Source of the DNA: Methanothrix soehngenii GP6
GTDB taxonomy: Archaea; Halobacteriota; Methanosarcinia; Methanotrichales; Methanotrichaceae
Direction of reading: 5' to 3'
Assembly (NCBI RefSeq): GCF_000204415.1
Contig: NC_015416.1
Span: forward strand, 930,001-994,000
Length of the DNA stretch: 64,000 nt
The position numbers and the translations under genes are program-made. Under the pieces are notes generated by a model. The model was not told the DNA's origin. It saw nothing but the letters and a program-made list of their open reading frames with translations, and searched no databases. Of the stretch, positions 46,225 to 54,347 are shown one piece after another (within the stretch, counting starts at the first letter, position 1; each line of letters starts with the position of its first letter).

Positions 46225-47001
46225 CTAGCAGTCTATGCCTTCACAAGGAGCGCGATGCTTCTCACGCACTGGATTTTCATGGAACTTCAATACCTTCTCA
46301 GCCTCGAATGTTCCGGTGAACATCTCATGAGCTTTGATATCCTTGTAGAATATCCTGTGCCATGTAGCGTCTGTGCCCCATGTGCCGTTGAAGGAATTCT
46401 TGGTCTCGATTCCCACCAGATGAGCGGGATTGCTGCCCATCAGGGCTGCAACAGCATCCTGATCCCTTCCCGCTTTCGCTAGCGAATCTACTAGCTTCTC
46501 AGGCGTCGTGCCTGGCGGGTTGTAGGGCGTGGTAGATGAGAAGAATGCGGTCTCATCCTGCTCCATCTCAGTAACCGAGAACAGCTCCTGCACATTCGCG
46601 CCGATGCCGCCATAGAACTCCTTGGAATTTAAGTAACGTCCGCCGGTCAATGGTGTCTGTCCGCTGTAGGTCATCTTGGTGTTCTGGACGAAGTTCAGGT
46701 TGGACTTATTTCCGCCGTTGACCGTGGAGATGTTCCTCTTGAGGACATCAGCATTCTGAGAAAATGCGGTCTCCTGATCCAGCTCAATGTCTCCATCCCC
46801 GGTCATGGTATCGAAGTACTCGAGAGCTATTTTTTTGTCTATTACCGAGTTAGCAACATCGATAATCCCTGAACCGGATACCTTATGGCTTTCACAAAAT
46901 TGCTCATACTGCACTGGCGGTACCAGTGGTGGATTAGCCATTGTAATGCTACATAGCCCCACTAGGGCTACTGCAAGAACTGCTATCGTTACTCCCTTCA
47001 T
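46225..47001 (-). CDS. secreted beta-rich protein, 258 aa
   Basis: Starts at ATG 47001, close after GGGGGTAAATG; the longer open frame to 47208 is not used. Signal peptide 1-22 (ending TMA). The body has SGSGIIDVANS, GDGDIELDQETAF, SGQTPLTGG, KEFYGGIGANVQELFSV and a C-terminal Cys-containing end (CEGIDC). These blocks match the downstream large secreted protein (GGVGSKIRETYDL), so the two are distant homologues. Sequons are visible (NISTV, NFT-like NSFNGT). Function unknown. Confidence 0.72.
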   Translation of the reverse strand: MKGVTIAVLAVALVGLCSITMANPPLVPPVQYEQFCESHKVSGSGIIDVANSVIDKKIALEYFDTMTGDGDIELDQETAFSQNADVLKRNISTVNGGNKSNLNFVQNTKMTYSGQTPLTGGRYLNSKEFYGGIGANVQELFSVTEMEQDETAFFSSTTPYNPPGTTPEKLVDSLAKAGRDQDAVAALMGSNPAHLVGIETKNSFNGTWGTDATWHRIFYKDIKAHEMFTGTFEAEKVLKFHENPVREKHRAPCEGIDC

Positions 47002-47312
47002 TATACATTTACCCCCGATGATTGATGTAACAGCTATTGATCCCTTTAGATCAGTAGCTATCCTGCCCGCATGCGCAGGACTTGAGCTACAATTGTAAGT
47101 TGATGCTTTTATTCGATATAAATGTATCTGTTCATAATAATGGTCATCCAAAGGCCGGTTCGTTGCAGAAGCTTCAACCAAACGCATGCCATTTTGAGAT
47201 GACGACAAATCCCTGCTAATTAAAAAAAAGATCGAAATGAAGCCCGCCCAGCAGATCGCCGAGACGGGCCTATTTTAAAGATTTTTATTCACCCGATGTC
47301 GATAACGATCAT

Positions 47313-48095
47313 CTACACGCAGGGCAGCCAGTCAACGCTGATTGCGCCGCAGGTGGAGTTGCCCCAGAGCTGGATGAACTTCTGAATGGCGAAGACACCA
47401 GTCAGATCCTCGACGGATCTGCCGTACTCAGCATGGCGGCCCTTGAGCAGCCTGTTGGGCTCAGGATCCCTGGAGAGCCAGCCGATATGGGCAACGCCGA
47501 TGACGTTGCTGTTCAGGTTAGCCTCGAGGACACCGGTGCAGCAGTCCATTTTACAGCCGGTAGCATACCAAAGGCCGTCGTCGGGATTATAATCCCATAG
47601 GTCTTCTATTCTCTCTTTTTTCCCGTAGCCTCTGGTCTTAACCTCGGTGGTCTTCTGCAGGTGCTCAGCATGGGTGTACATCTCAGTCAGCACAGCGCCG
47701 ATCCTGTAGTTCTGCACGCACAGCTTCTCAACCCACTTCTGGTCATAGGTGCCTGTCTGGTAAGATACCGGCATGTACTCGAACTCAGCTTCCTTGGTGA
47801 AGTTGATGTAGTCCATATAACAGGAATTGGGATACATGCAAGGGAACTGCAGTCCTTCGGCAGTTATCTGTCTCTCAGCTTCCAGCTCAGTCCTCTCGAG
47901 GATCACGTTTCCGGATCCGGACTCCTTCTCTACCAGCTTCTGGCCATGGAAGCCAGACTGGGTTTGAATGATCATCTCTACGTTCTTGTATCCAACGCCC
48001 TTGACCGATGCCTTTTCGTACATATAGTTAGCTGCACCGGCCATGCCTACTGCGGCCATGGCGACTATAATCAAAACAGCTATTAGTTTTCTCAT
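47313..48095 (-). CDS. secreted paralogue 2, 260 aa
   Basis: Same family as paralogue 1, with signal peptide (AVLIIVAMAAVGMAGA) and all conserved blocks including DYINFT and GNSTCG. It differs by an inserted segment of about 18 residues before CCTGVLEAN (KKERIEDLWDYNPDDGLWY, then ATGCKMD). Start ATG 48095 follows the ribosome site GGAGGG. A long leader, shared with paralogue 3, lies upstream. The insert adds charge and a Cys, which could change partner binding. Confidence 0.82.
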   Translation of the reverse strand: MRKLIAVLIIVAMAAVGMAGAANYMYEKASVKGVGYKNVEMIIQTQSGFHGQKLVEKESGSGNVILERTELEAERQITAEGLQFPCMYPNSCYMDYINFTKEAEFEYMPVSYQTGTYDQKWVEKLCVQNYRIGAVLTEMYTHAEHLQKTTEVKTRGYGKKERIEDLWDYNPDDGLWYATGCKMDCCTGVLEANLNSNVIGVAHIGWLSRDPEPNRLLKGRHAEYGRSVEDLTGVFAIQKFIQLWGNSTCGAISVDWLPCV

Positions 48096-48410
48096 TTCTT
48101 TCCCTCCTCCTTTACATGAGGATCGAAAGCTGCTATTGACAGCAACAAGTGATCCCTCAGTACATCACCCCGGCTGGATATACAGATCCTTTATCAAAGA
48201 TCCAGGACCGTTCCACCTGAAGAGATGAAACCGCTCGGCTCCCTCCAGCATATAAGCCAAAAGCGTTAAATGTCATCCTATCCGGCGTGAGGAGCCTGAT
48301 TCCAGGATTACCATTAGATGTTACTTGAGCCATTGTCTCAGGCACAACATTTTTCATTAGATTAATGACATATAAAGCTATCGAGCAGGGTTAAGAGAAT
48401 TTTATATTCC
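48096..48410 (-). promoter_or_regulatory. conserved long leader and promoter of paralogue 2
   Basis: Nearly identical to the leader of paralogue 3 (49319-49638). A TATA-like GGAATATAAAATTC (48397-48410, minus strand) would give a leader of about 270-280 nt; an alternative box is CTTTATATG near 48370. In the transcript CCTC (48118-48121) can pair with GGAGG (48106-48110) over a 7-nt loop, hiding the ribosome site. Between them lie nested GATC repeats able to form hairpins. Confidence 0.5.
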
Positions 48411-48541
48411 ACGATTCCACCCCTCTTGCCTGTTTTTTCCCGAGAAGATCGCCCAATTGCTCAGAAGAGAACACTCAAAGGAACATCTAACAAAAATACA
48501 GGCGTAAGAAGCAGGTTATATGATTTTAAAAATATTGCATA

Positions 48542-48567
48542 GGCCCCAGGCCTCATAGCCTGAGGTC
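48542..48567 (-). terminator. terminator hairpin after paralogue 3
   Basis: GACCTCAGGC-...-GCCTGGGGCC on the minus strand, a slightly imperfect copy of the perfect hairpin after paralogue 4, followed by an AT-rich tract. Confidence 0.5.
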
Positions 48568-48595
48568 ATGTTCCTTTTTACAGTCTTAATCTAAT

Positions 48596-49318
48596 TTAAA
48601 TGCAGGGCAGCCAGTCAACGCTGATTGCGCCGCAGGTGGAGTTGCCCCAGAGCTGGATGAACTTCTGGATGGCGAAGACACCAGTCAGGTCCTCGACGGA
48701 TCTGCCGTACTCAGCATGGCGGCCCTTGAGCAGCCTGTTGGGCTCGGGATCCCTGGAGAGCCAGCCGATATGGGCAACGCCGATGACGTTGCTGTTCAGG
48801 TTAGCCTCGAGGACACCGGTGCAGCAGTTATCTACACATATGTTCTGGTAGCCTCTGGTCTTGACCTCGGTGGTCTTCTGCAGGTGCTCAGCATGGGTGT
48901 ACATCTCAGTCAGCACAGCGCCGATTCTGTAGTTCTGCACGCACAGCTTCTCAACCCACTTCTGGTCATAGGTGCCTGTCTGGTAAGAGACTGGCATGTA
49001 CTCGAACTCAGCTTCCTTGGTGAAGTTGATGTAGTCCATTGCACAGGTATTGGGATATATGCAGGGCATCTGAAGTCCTTCAGCAGTCAACTGTCTCTCA
49101 GCTTCCAGCTCAGTCCTCTCAAGGATCACGTTTCCGGATCCGGACTCCTTCTCTACCAGTTTCTGGCCATGGAAGCCAGACTGAGTGGAAATGATCATCT
49201 CTACGTTCTTGTATCCAACGCCCTTGACCGATGCCTTTTCGTACATATAGTTAGCTGCACCGGCCATGCCTACTACGGCCATGGCGACTATAATCAAAAC
49301 AGCTATTAGTTTTCTCAT
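48596..49318 (-). CDS. secreted paralogue 3, 240 aa
   Basis: Signal peptide (residues 4-21), then the family blocks YMYEKASVKGVGYKNVEMI, SGFHGQKLVEKESGSGNVI, CAMDYINFT (sequon), SYQTGTYDQKWVEKLCVQN, CVDNCCTGVLEANL and GNSTCGAISVDWLPC (second sequon). It differs from paralogue 4 by only a few residues (ILERTELE versus ITERTELE; LSRDPEPNR versus ISRDPEPSR). The ATG is preceded by AGGAGGTGGG. Its leader carries a hairpin that may hide this site. Confidence 0.83.
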   Translation of the reverse strand: MRKLIAVLIIVAMAVVGMAGAANYMYEKASVKGVGYKNVEMIISTQSGFHGQKLVEKESGSGNVILERTELEAERQLTAEGLQMPCIYPNTCAMDYINFTKEAEFEYMPVSYQTGTYDQKWVEKLCVQNYRIGAVLTEMYTHAEHLQKTTEVKTRGYQNICVDNCCTGVLEANLNSNVIGVAHIGWLSRDPEPNRLLKGRHAEYGRSVEDLTGVFAIQKFIQLWGNSTCGAISVDWLPCI

Positions 49319-49638
49319 TTCTTTCCCACCTCCTTTACATGAGGATCGAAAGCTGCTCTTGACAGCAACAAATGATCCCTCAGTACATCACCCCGGCTGG
49401 ATATACAGATCCTTGATCAAAGATCCAGGACCGCTCCACCTGAAGAGATGAAACCGCTCGGCTCCGCTCTGCTCCAGCACATAAGCCAAAAGCGTTAAAT
49501 GTCATCCTATCCGGCGTGAGGCGCCTGATTCCAGGATTACCATTAGATATTACTTGAGCTATTGTCTCAGGCACAACCTTCCTCATTAGATTACTGACAT
49601 ATAAAGCTATCGAGCAGGGATAAGAGAATTTTATATTC
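49319..49638 (-). promoter_or_regulatory. conserved long leader and promoter of paralogue 3
   Basis: Copy of the leader at 48096-48410. TATA-like GGAATATAAAATTC at 49625-49638 on the minus strand. CCTC (49341-49344) can pair with GGAGG (49329-49333) in the ribosome site. Small open frames within it (for example 49380-49685) are not conserved in length between the copies, which favours a non-coding leader. Confidence 0.5.
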
Positions 49639-49769
49639 CACGATTCCGCCTCTCTTGCCTGTTTTTTCCCGGGCAGATCGCCCAATTGCCAGAAGAGAAC
49701 ACTTAAAGGAAAATCTAATAAAAAACCAGGCGTAAGACGCAGGTTATACGATCTTAAAAATATTGCATA

Positions 49770-49795
49770 GACCTCAGGCCTCGCAGCCTGAGGTC
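49770..49795 (-). terminator. perfect 10-bp hairpin after paralogue 4
   Basis: GACCTCAGGC-6 nt-GCCTGAGGTC, followed on the minus strand by TATGCAATATTTTTAAG, 28 bp after the stop codon. Confidence 0.6.
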
Positions 49796-49823
49796 ATATT
49801 CCTTTTTGCAGATCTAACTCAAT

Positions 49824-50546
49824 TTATACGCAGGGCAGCCAGTCAACGCTGATTGCGCCGCAGGTGGAGTTGCCCCAGAGCTGGATGAACTTCTGAATGG
49901 CGAAGACACCAGTCAGGTCCTCGACGGATCTGCCGTACTCAGCATGGCGGCCCTTGAGCAGCCTGCTGGGCTCGGGATCCCTGGAGATCCAGCCGATATG
50001 GGCAACGCCGATGACGTTGCTGTTCAGGTTAGCCTCGAGGACACCGGTGCAGCAGTTATCTACACATATGTTCTGGTAGCCTCTGGTCTTGACCTCGGTG
50101 GTCTTCTGCAGGTGCTCAGCATGGGTGTACATCTCAGTCAGCACAGCGCCGATTCTGTAGTTCTGCACGCACAGCTTCTCAACCCACTTCTGGTCATAGG
50201 TGCCTGTCTGGTAAGAGACTGGCATGTACTCGAACTCAGCTTCCTTGGTGAAGTTGATGTAGTCCATTGCACAGGTATTGGGATATATGCAGGGCATCTG
50301 AAGTCCTTCAGCAGTCAACTGTCTCTCAGCTTCCAGCTCAGTCCTCTCGGTGATCACGTTTCCGGATCCGGACTCCTTCTCTACCAGTTTCTGGCCATGG
50401 AAGCCAGACTGGGTGGAAATGATCATCTCTACGTTCTTGTATCCAACGCCCTTGACCGATGCCTTTTCGTACATATAGTTAGCTGCACCGGCCATGCCTA
50501 CTACGGCCATGGCGACTATAATCAAAACAGCTATTAGTTTTCTCAT
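49824..50546 (-). CDS. secreted paralogue 4, 240 aa
   Basis: Starts at the ATG that follows GGAGGTGGGAAAGAA (50546), as in the paralogues; the frame is open ten codons further. Almost identical to paralogue 3, with the same signal peptide, sequons and Cys pattern. Its upstream region differs: the CCTC arm that could cover the ribosome site in the other two leaders is absent, and a distinct box CCTATAAAAG (minus strand, 50792-50801) is the likely promoter. Expression is therefore probably controlled differently. Confidence 0.83.
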   Translation of the reverse strand: MRKLIAVLIIVAMAVVGMAGAANYMYEKASVKGVGYKNVEMIISTQSGFHGQKLVEKESGSGNVITERTELEAERQLTAEGLQMPCIYPNTCAMDYINFTKEAEFEYMPVSYQTGTYDQKWVEKLCVQNYRIGAVLTEMYTHAEHLQKTTEVKTRGYQNICVDNCCTGVLEANLNSNVIGVAHIGWISRDPEPSRLLKGRHAEYGRSVEDLTGVFAIQKFIQLWGNSTCGAISVDWLPCV

Positions 50547-51004
50547 TTCTTTCCCACCTCCTTGATTTACCATCAATGCTTAGGATCTAAGCCGTCCGCA
50601 GAGGCCCAAATCCAATGACACCATACGACAACGAGTCCAAATTCCCAGCATAAGACCATGCTCATGCAGAGCAACCTGGTTTTCGCTTGAGGTATGGAGT
50701 ACCTGATCCTCATGCTTCTCGGCTTGTATTTGAGTATTTTGCTCAGGCACGAGCACCCTATACCGCCTTCTGGAATATAAACATATCGGGCTTTTATAGG
50801 AAAAAAACGATATCAATTGGTCATATGCCCTTTAAGGATATGACAATATCCTCTCTTTGGATCAGCGGTATTCTGTTCGAAAATGACTGCATCTTCACCG
50901 GAGAAAAGGCCATTATTGCGCGCCATAGCCCTGATAAGAGGCCAAGTTAGAAGGAATCTCACAGGAGCGGCGCAGGGCCGATCTTGGGGAAGAGTATGGT
51001 AAAA
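50547..51004. other. intergenic region and promoter of paralogue 4
   Basis: About 450 bp with no convincing gene. On the minus strand CCTATAAAAG (50792-50801) is a good TATA box, giving a leader of about 220 nt. The 78-residue minus frame at 50580-50816 and the 87-residue plus frame at 50687-50950 have unusual composition and no ribosome sites. Confidence 0.45.
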
Positions 51005-51079
51005 TGCTCCGGCCGGGATTTGGACCCGAGTCTTCGGCTTGAAAGGCCGAAATGATTGGCCGGGCTACACTACCGGAGC
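51005..51079 (-). tRNA. tRNA-Glu (anticodon TTC)
   Basis: Acceptor GCTCCGG/CCGGAGC with discriminator A, anticodon arm TCGGC-CTTTCAA-GCCGA (anticodon TTC), T arm with GGTCCAAAT. CCA is not encoded. Confidence 0.95.
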
Positions 51080-51173
51080 AACTGGTGACGGGCGATATAA
51101 TCAATCAGCCTGGCCCTCTCCCCATGAGATCGACCAGATATATCTACATTTCTGATGGCTTGGGGATTTTGAG

Positions 51174-51246
51174 TAGTCCCGGGCGGATTCGAACCGCCGT
51201 CGCGGGCTCCAAAGGCCCTCAGGATTGACCTCTACCCCACGGGACT
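51174..51246 (-). tRNA. tRNA-Gln (anticodon TTG)
   Basis: Acceptor AGTCCCG/CGGGACT with discriminator A, anticodon arm GGGC-CTTTGGA-GCCC (anticodon TTG), T arm GGCGG-TTCGAAT-CCGCC. CCA is not encoded. Same strand as tRNA-Glu, 94 bp apart. Confidence 0.95.
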
Positions 51247-51350
51247 ATATCTTTTAGCCTCTACTAGCCGCCAAGGCCATTGCTCTTGGAGGCTTTGGCC
51301 CTTGTTCTCCGCATAAGATATATATTCCCTTTCCCGGAGGATCTGGGTAG

Positions 51351-52349
51351 ATGAAGCTGCTCACTAAGAATCATATGAGCCAGCGCAGGCTTATAGAGAT
51401 CCTCAGGGTGATCGAGGGCGCCGGCATACCAATGGGAGCGAGGGCGATCTCAGACATCCTTTGCAGCCGTGGCTATGATCTGGGTGAGAGAGCGGTGCGC
51501 TACAACCTCAAAATCCTGGATGAGCTGGGATTCACCAGGAAGAAGGGGTACAGTGGTCGTGTTATTACCTCTCTGGGCTCCAGGGAGCTGAGCGATGCGC
51601 TCATAGACGACCGAATTGGATTTGTGAATACCAGGATTGAAGAGTATATGTATAAGAGCAACTTCGATCCCTGCAGCGGCCAGGGCCAGGTCATCGCCAA
51701 TACCAGCATAGTGGATAAGGCAGATGCTGAGGAGGTCTTGGATATGCTCGGTCGCGCCTTCGACCAGGGCTATACGATAAGCCGCCGTGTATTGATCCTG
51801 GACGAAGGAGATGCGATTTCCACCCTGGAGGTGCCCGCTGGATCCCTGGGATTGGCTACGGTATGCAGCATAACCATGGATGGAATCCTGATGAAGAAGG
51901 GAATTGCTGTCCTCACCAGCTTCGCTGGCCTGGCAAAGATCAAGGAAAAACAGCCAATTGAGTTCACCGACCTCATAGCTTATGCCGGATCCTCCCTGGA
52001 CCCGGTGAAGGTTTTCATGGGGCGGAAGGTGACGAGCGTTGCCAATGCCATCCGCTTGGGTTCGGGAAGAGTGCTGGCCAATGTTCGGGAGATTCCCGTC
52101 GCGGCGGCTGGCCATGCTCTGGAGCTGCTGGAGGCATCCCGATCCGCGGGCTTTGGCGGCCTCATAAAGGTAGGAGGTCCTGCTGAGCCGATACTGGGCT
52201 GCCCTGTAGCTGCGGGAAAAATCGGCATAGCCTTTTACGCTGGTGTTAATGGGACGGTGGCCGCGGAGGAGATGGGGGCGAGAATGAAGACACTGCCCAT
52301 ATCCATGCTCGTGGACTATTCACGGATGACCGATCTGGACAGACCTTGA
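51351..52349 (+). CDS. nrpR: NrpR-type nitrogen repressor (single HTH and single NrpR domain)
   Basis: A 332-residue protein: an N-terminal winged helix (RRLIEILRVIEGAGIPMGARAIS, then LGERAVRYNLKIL) followed by one NrpR/DUF128 domain (GFVNTRIEEYMYKSNFDP onward). In methanogens NrpR represses nif and glnK genes and is released by 2-oxoglutarate. Species of Methanosarcinales split the protein in two; this one, with its HTH, corresponds to the DNA-binding NrpRI type. A TATA-like AGATATATATTCC lies about 30 nt before the ATG. An internal ATG at 51375 is an alternative start. Confidence 0.9.
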   Translation: MKLLTKNHMSQRRLIEILRVIEGAGIPMGARAISDILCSRGYDLGERAVRYNLKILDELGFTRKKGYSGRVITSLGSRELSDALIDDRIGFVNTRIEEYMYKSNFDPCSGQGQVIANTSIVDKADAEEVLDMLGRAFDQGYTISRRVLILDEGDAISTLEVPAGSLGLATVCSITMDGILMKKGIAVLTSFAGLAKIKEKQPIEFTDLIAYAGSSLDPVKVFMGRKVTSVANAIRLGSGRVLANVREIPVAAAGHALELLEASRSAGFGGLIKVGGPAEPILGCPVAAGKIGIAFYAGVNGTVAAEEMGARMKTLPISMLVDYSRMTDLDRP

Positions 52350-52444
52350 ATGAAGCCCATCATTTAAAGCTAAAAGACAAGATAAGGTTTTATAGGGCAT
52401 TGATCCCTAGACTCAAAGTCACATTTCATTGATGAGGAAGAACG

Positions 52445-52846
52445 ATGGATTTTAGAGTTGTAGTCTCAGATCCCAAGAGCGGAAAAGCCTATCAGGTAGA
52501 GCTTAAGGATCCGGGAGCAGGCAAGCTTCTGGGGAAGCATATCGGCGACAAGATAGAAGGAGATATATTGGGCATGCCAGGATACTCGATGCAGGTCACA
52601 GGCGGCAGCGATCGCGAGGGATTTCCCATGCGCGCAGACCTGCCGGGCACCAAGAGAAGGAAGATCCTCCTCTCCACTGGAACTGGCTATCATCCCGTTG
52701 CTGAAGGGAAAAAGAAGAGGAAGAGCATCCACGGAAGGGATATCTCTCCTGATGTCGGCCAGATAAATGTCAAGGTAGTGGAGTCGGGAGCCAAATCCCT
52801 GGAGGAGCTGCTCGGCAAGGCTCCCAAAGAAGAGAAGGCAGAATAG
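52445..52846 (+). CDS. rps6e: 30S ribosomal protein eS6
   Basis: 133 residues, normal for the archaeal protein (the eukaryotic one has a long phosphorylated tail that is absent here). Signature segments: RVVVSDPKSGKAYQVEL, GKHIGDKIEGDILG, GGSDREGFPMR and KRRKILLSTGTGYHP. It binds rRNA in the small subunit. A TATA-like GGTTTTATAGGG lies near 52386, then a leader of about 30 nt with GAGGAAGAACG before the ATG. A long hairpin follows the stop codon. Confidence 0.97.
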   Translation: MDFRVVVSDPKSGKAYQVELKDPGAGKLLGKHIGDKIEGDILGMPGYSMQVTGGSDREGFPMRADLPGTKRRKILLSTGTGYHPVAEGKKKRKSIHGRDISPDVGQINVKVVESGAKSLEELLGKAPKEEKAE

Positions 52847-52894
52847 TCGATAATAAAGGACGGGATCGGCCGTCCTATTGCTTTTTATTATCGA
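52847..52894 (+). terminator. long terminator stem-loop after rps6e
   Basis: TCGATAATAAA (52847-52857) pairs perfectly with TTTATTATCGA (52884-52894). An inner stem GGACGG/CCGTCC (52858-52863 with 52870-52875) extends it, and CTTTTT lies within the right arm. It begins directly after the stop codon. Confidence 0.65.
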
Positions 52895-53066
52895 TTTGAT
52901 CCCGATCAGAGCGATCCAGGCTCTGGGATCTGGCCGTCGCGGAGGCAGTCCGATCCTCCTTTGGGCGGTCTGATCGCTCTTATTAATAGATATTATGTTA
53001 CTTCTCACCATATTATTCGGCTCTTCGCTGAATTATGTGGGTGAGGCCCAGCAGAGAATATGGCCT

Positions 53067-53145
53067 CTGTTCCTCTGTGTCTCTTGTGGTTGGGTCATAG
53101 CATAGCGGTTCACCACAGAGGCGAAAAGATACAGAGAATTACCGA
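53067..53145. repeat. imperfect inverted repeat, possible small mobile element
   Basis: CTCTGTTCCTCTGTGTCTC (left) and GATACAGAG with TTCACCACAGAGG (right) form an imperfect palindrome with TGTGGT/ACCACA at the centre. The composition resembles widespread CTCTGTG-type intergenic palindromes. No function assigned; the gap 52895-53180 contains nothing else that I can name. Confidence 0.35.
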
Positions 53146-53180
53146 ATCAAGTTCACCCATAGCAAATAGCGAGGAGCCTA

Positions 53181-54347
53181 TTATTCTTTATCGCTCCGAT
53201 CGCCATCAGCCCAATGGCGCGATCGGAGAGGCGATGGTATCTGCGCGCGCATCACCGATTTCATCTGCTCAGGGCTCAGGGCGGCAAAAAGGGCATTGAT
53301 GAGCCGGTCGCTCCTCATGGCTACATCCACCATCTTCCTGATCTGCACCGACCTGTCCAGCTCCCGGCCGAACTCCTGGCCAATGCTCGATAGATACTCC
53401 TGTAGAGGCGTCCCCGACTGCAGATGATCAATGGCAGACTGGCCGGCGATCCTCCCCGCCACCACGGCAAGGGGTATGCCTCCCCCGCTGGTGGCCAGCA
53501 CGTGTCCGGCAGCATCCCCCGCCAGGATCATATTGCCCTTCTGGATCGAACCTACAGTTCCGCCCGCGGGAACCAGGCCGCGCATCACCGCCAGCACCTC
53601 GCCCGAGGCCAGCTTCTTCGAGGCCTGAGGATGATCCTGCACAAATCGCTGCAGAACGTCGGAAAGCCTCTGGCCGGATAGGTAAGATGCGCGCACCCCC
53701 ACCCCCACATTGGCTCTATCCGGGCCCAGGGGAATTATCCAGGCATAGCCGCCGGGAGCGTATCTCGCCGAGAAGAACATCTCTGCCGCATCGCTATCGA
53801 TATCCACATCAGTCATCTCGTACTCTTGGCATATGCCCACCTCCTGGGCGGGGTTCCCCATATAGCGGGAGACGATGGAGCTGGGGCCATCCGCACCTAT
53901 TATCATTTGAGGACGGAGCCTCCCAGCATAATGGCCGGAGAGCTCCAGGCCGCCTTCCACCAACGTCGCCCGGGTGGCGGGAAGGATCCTGGCACCGGCG
54001 CGAGCGGCTTGGGAGGCAAGATGGCGATCGAAGGCCCGTCGGTCTATAACCCTCCCCGCGACAGCAAACTCTTTGCTCTTGCCCGAAGGAGAATAGATCC
54101 GCTGCAACTGGGTACGATGCAATATGCAATGCTCGGGAATCTCCCTTAAGGCATCCGGGAGCCCGGCGCGAGGCAGCAGAGCCTCCAGCTCCCAGGCCTC
54201 CGGAAGAAATCCGCCGCACTGGACGGGGCTACCTATCTCGCTCTTCCTATCGATGAGCACCACATCCAGCTCTCGGGCCGCTACAAGGGCAGCGGTGCTC
54301 CCCGCAGGCCCCGCACCCACCACTGCCAGCTGTATATCTTCTCTCAT
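53181..54347 (-). CDS. geranylgeranyl reductase-family flavoprotein
   Basis: A 388-residue FAD enzyme: N-terminal dinucleotide fold AVVGAGPAGSTAAL, substrate-site QCGGFLP, IGADGPSSIVSRY and second FAD motif GDAAGHVLATSGGGI. The family includes digeranylgeranylglycerophospholipid reductase, which saturates archaeal isoprenoid lipids using reduced ferredoxin or F420. Several paralogues occur per genome, so the exact substrate is open. Its start overlaps the stop of the symporter gene by four bases, an unexpected partner. Confidence 0.85.
   Translation of the reverse strand: MREDIQLAVVGAGPAGSTAALVAARELDVVLIDRKSEIGSPVQCGGFLPEAWELEALLPRAGLPDALREIPEHCILHRTQLQRIYSPSGKSKEFAVAGRVIDRRAFDRHLASQAARAGARILPATRATLVEGGLELSGHYAGRLRPQMIIGADGPSSIVSRYMGNPAQEVGICQEYEMTDVDIDSDAAEMFFSARYAPGGYAWIIPLGPDRANVGVGVRASYLSGQRLSDVLQRFVQDHPQASKKLASGEVLAVMRGLVPAGGTVGSIQKGNMILAGDAAGHVLATSGGGIPLAVVAGRIAGQSAIDHLQSGTPLQEYLSSIGQEFGRELDRSVQIRKMVDVAMRSDRLINALFAALSPEQMKSVMRAQIPSPLRSRHWADGDRSDKE

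Larger units (their letters stand above)
48096..50546. repeat. tandem duplication of leader plus secreted-protein gene
   Basis: Segment 48096-49318 (leader, spacer and gene) and segment 49319-50546 correspond unit by unit, with an offset of 1228 bp between the two genes. The coding parts are almost identical; the spacers differ by scattered substitutions and a short insertion (CTCTGCTC near 49468). Confidence 0.85.

Noticed and set aside
49380-49685. 101-residue minus frame in the leader of paralogue 3
   Set aside because: The corresponding frame in the sister leader is only 66 residues long and the ends differ, so the conservation is not that of a protein.
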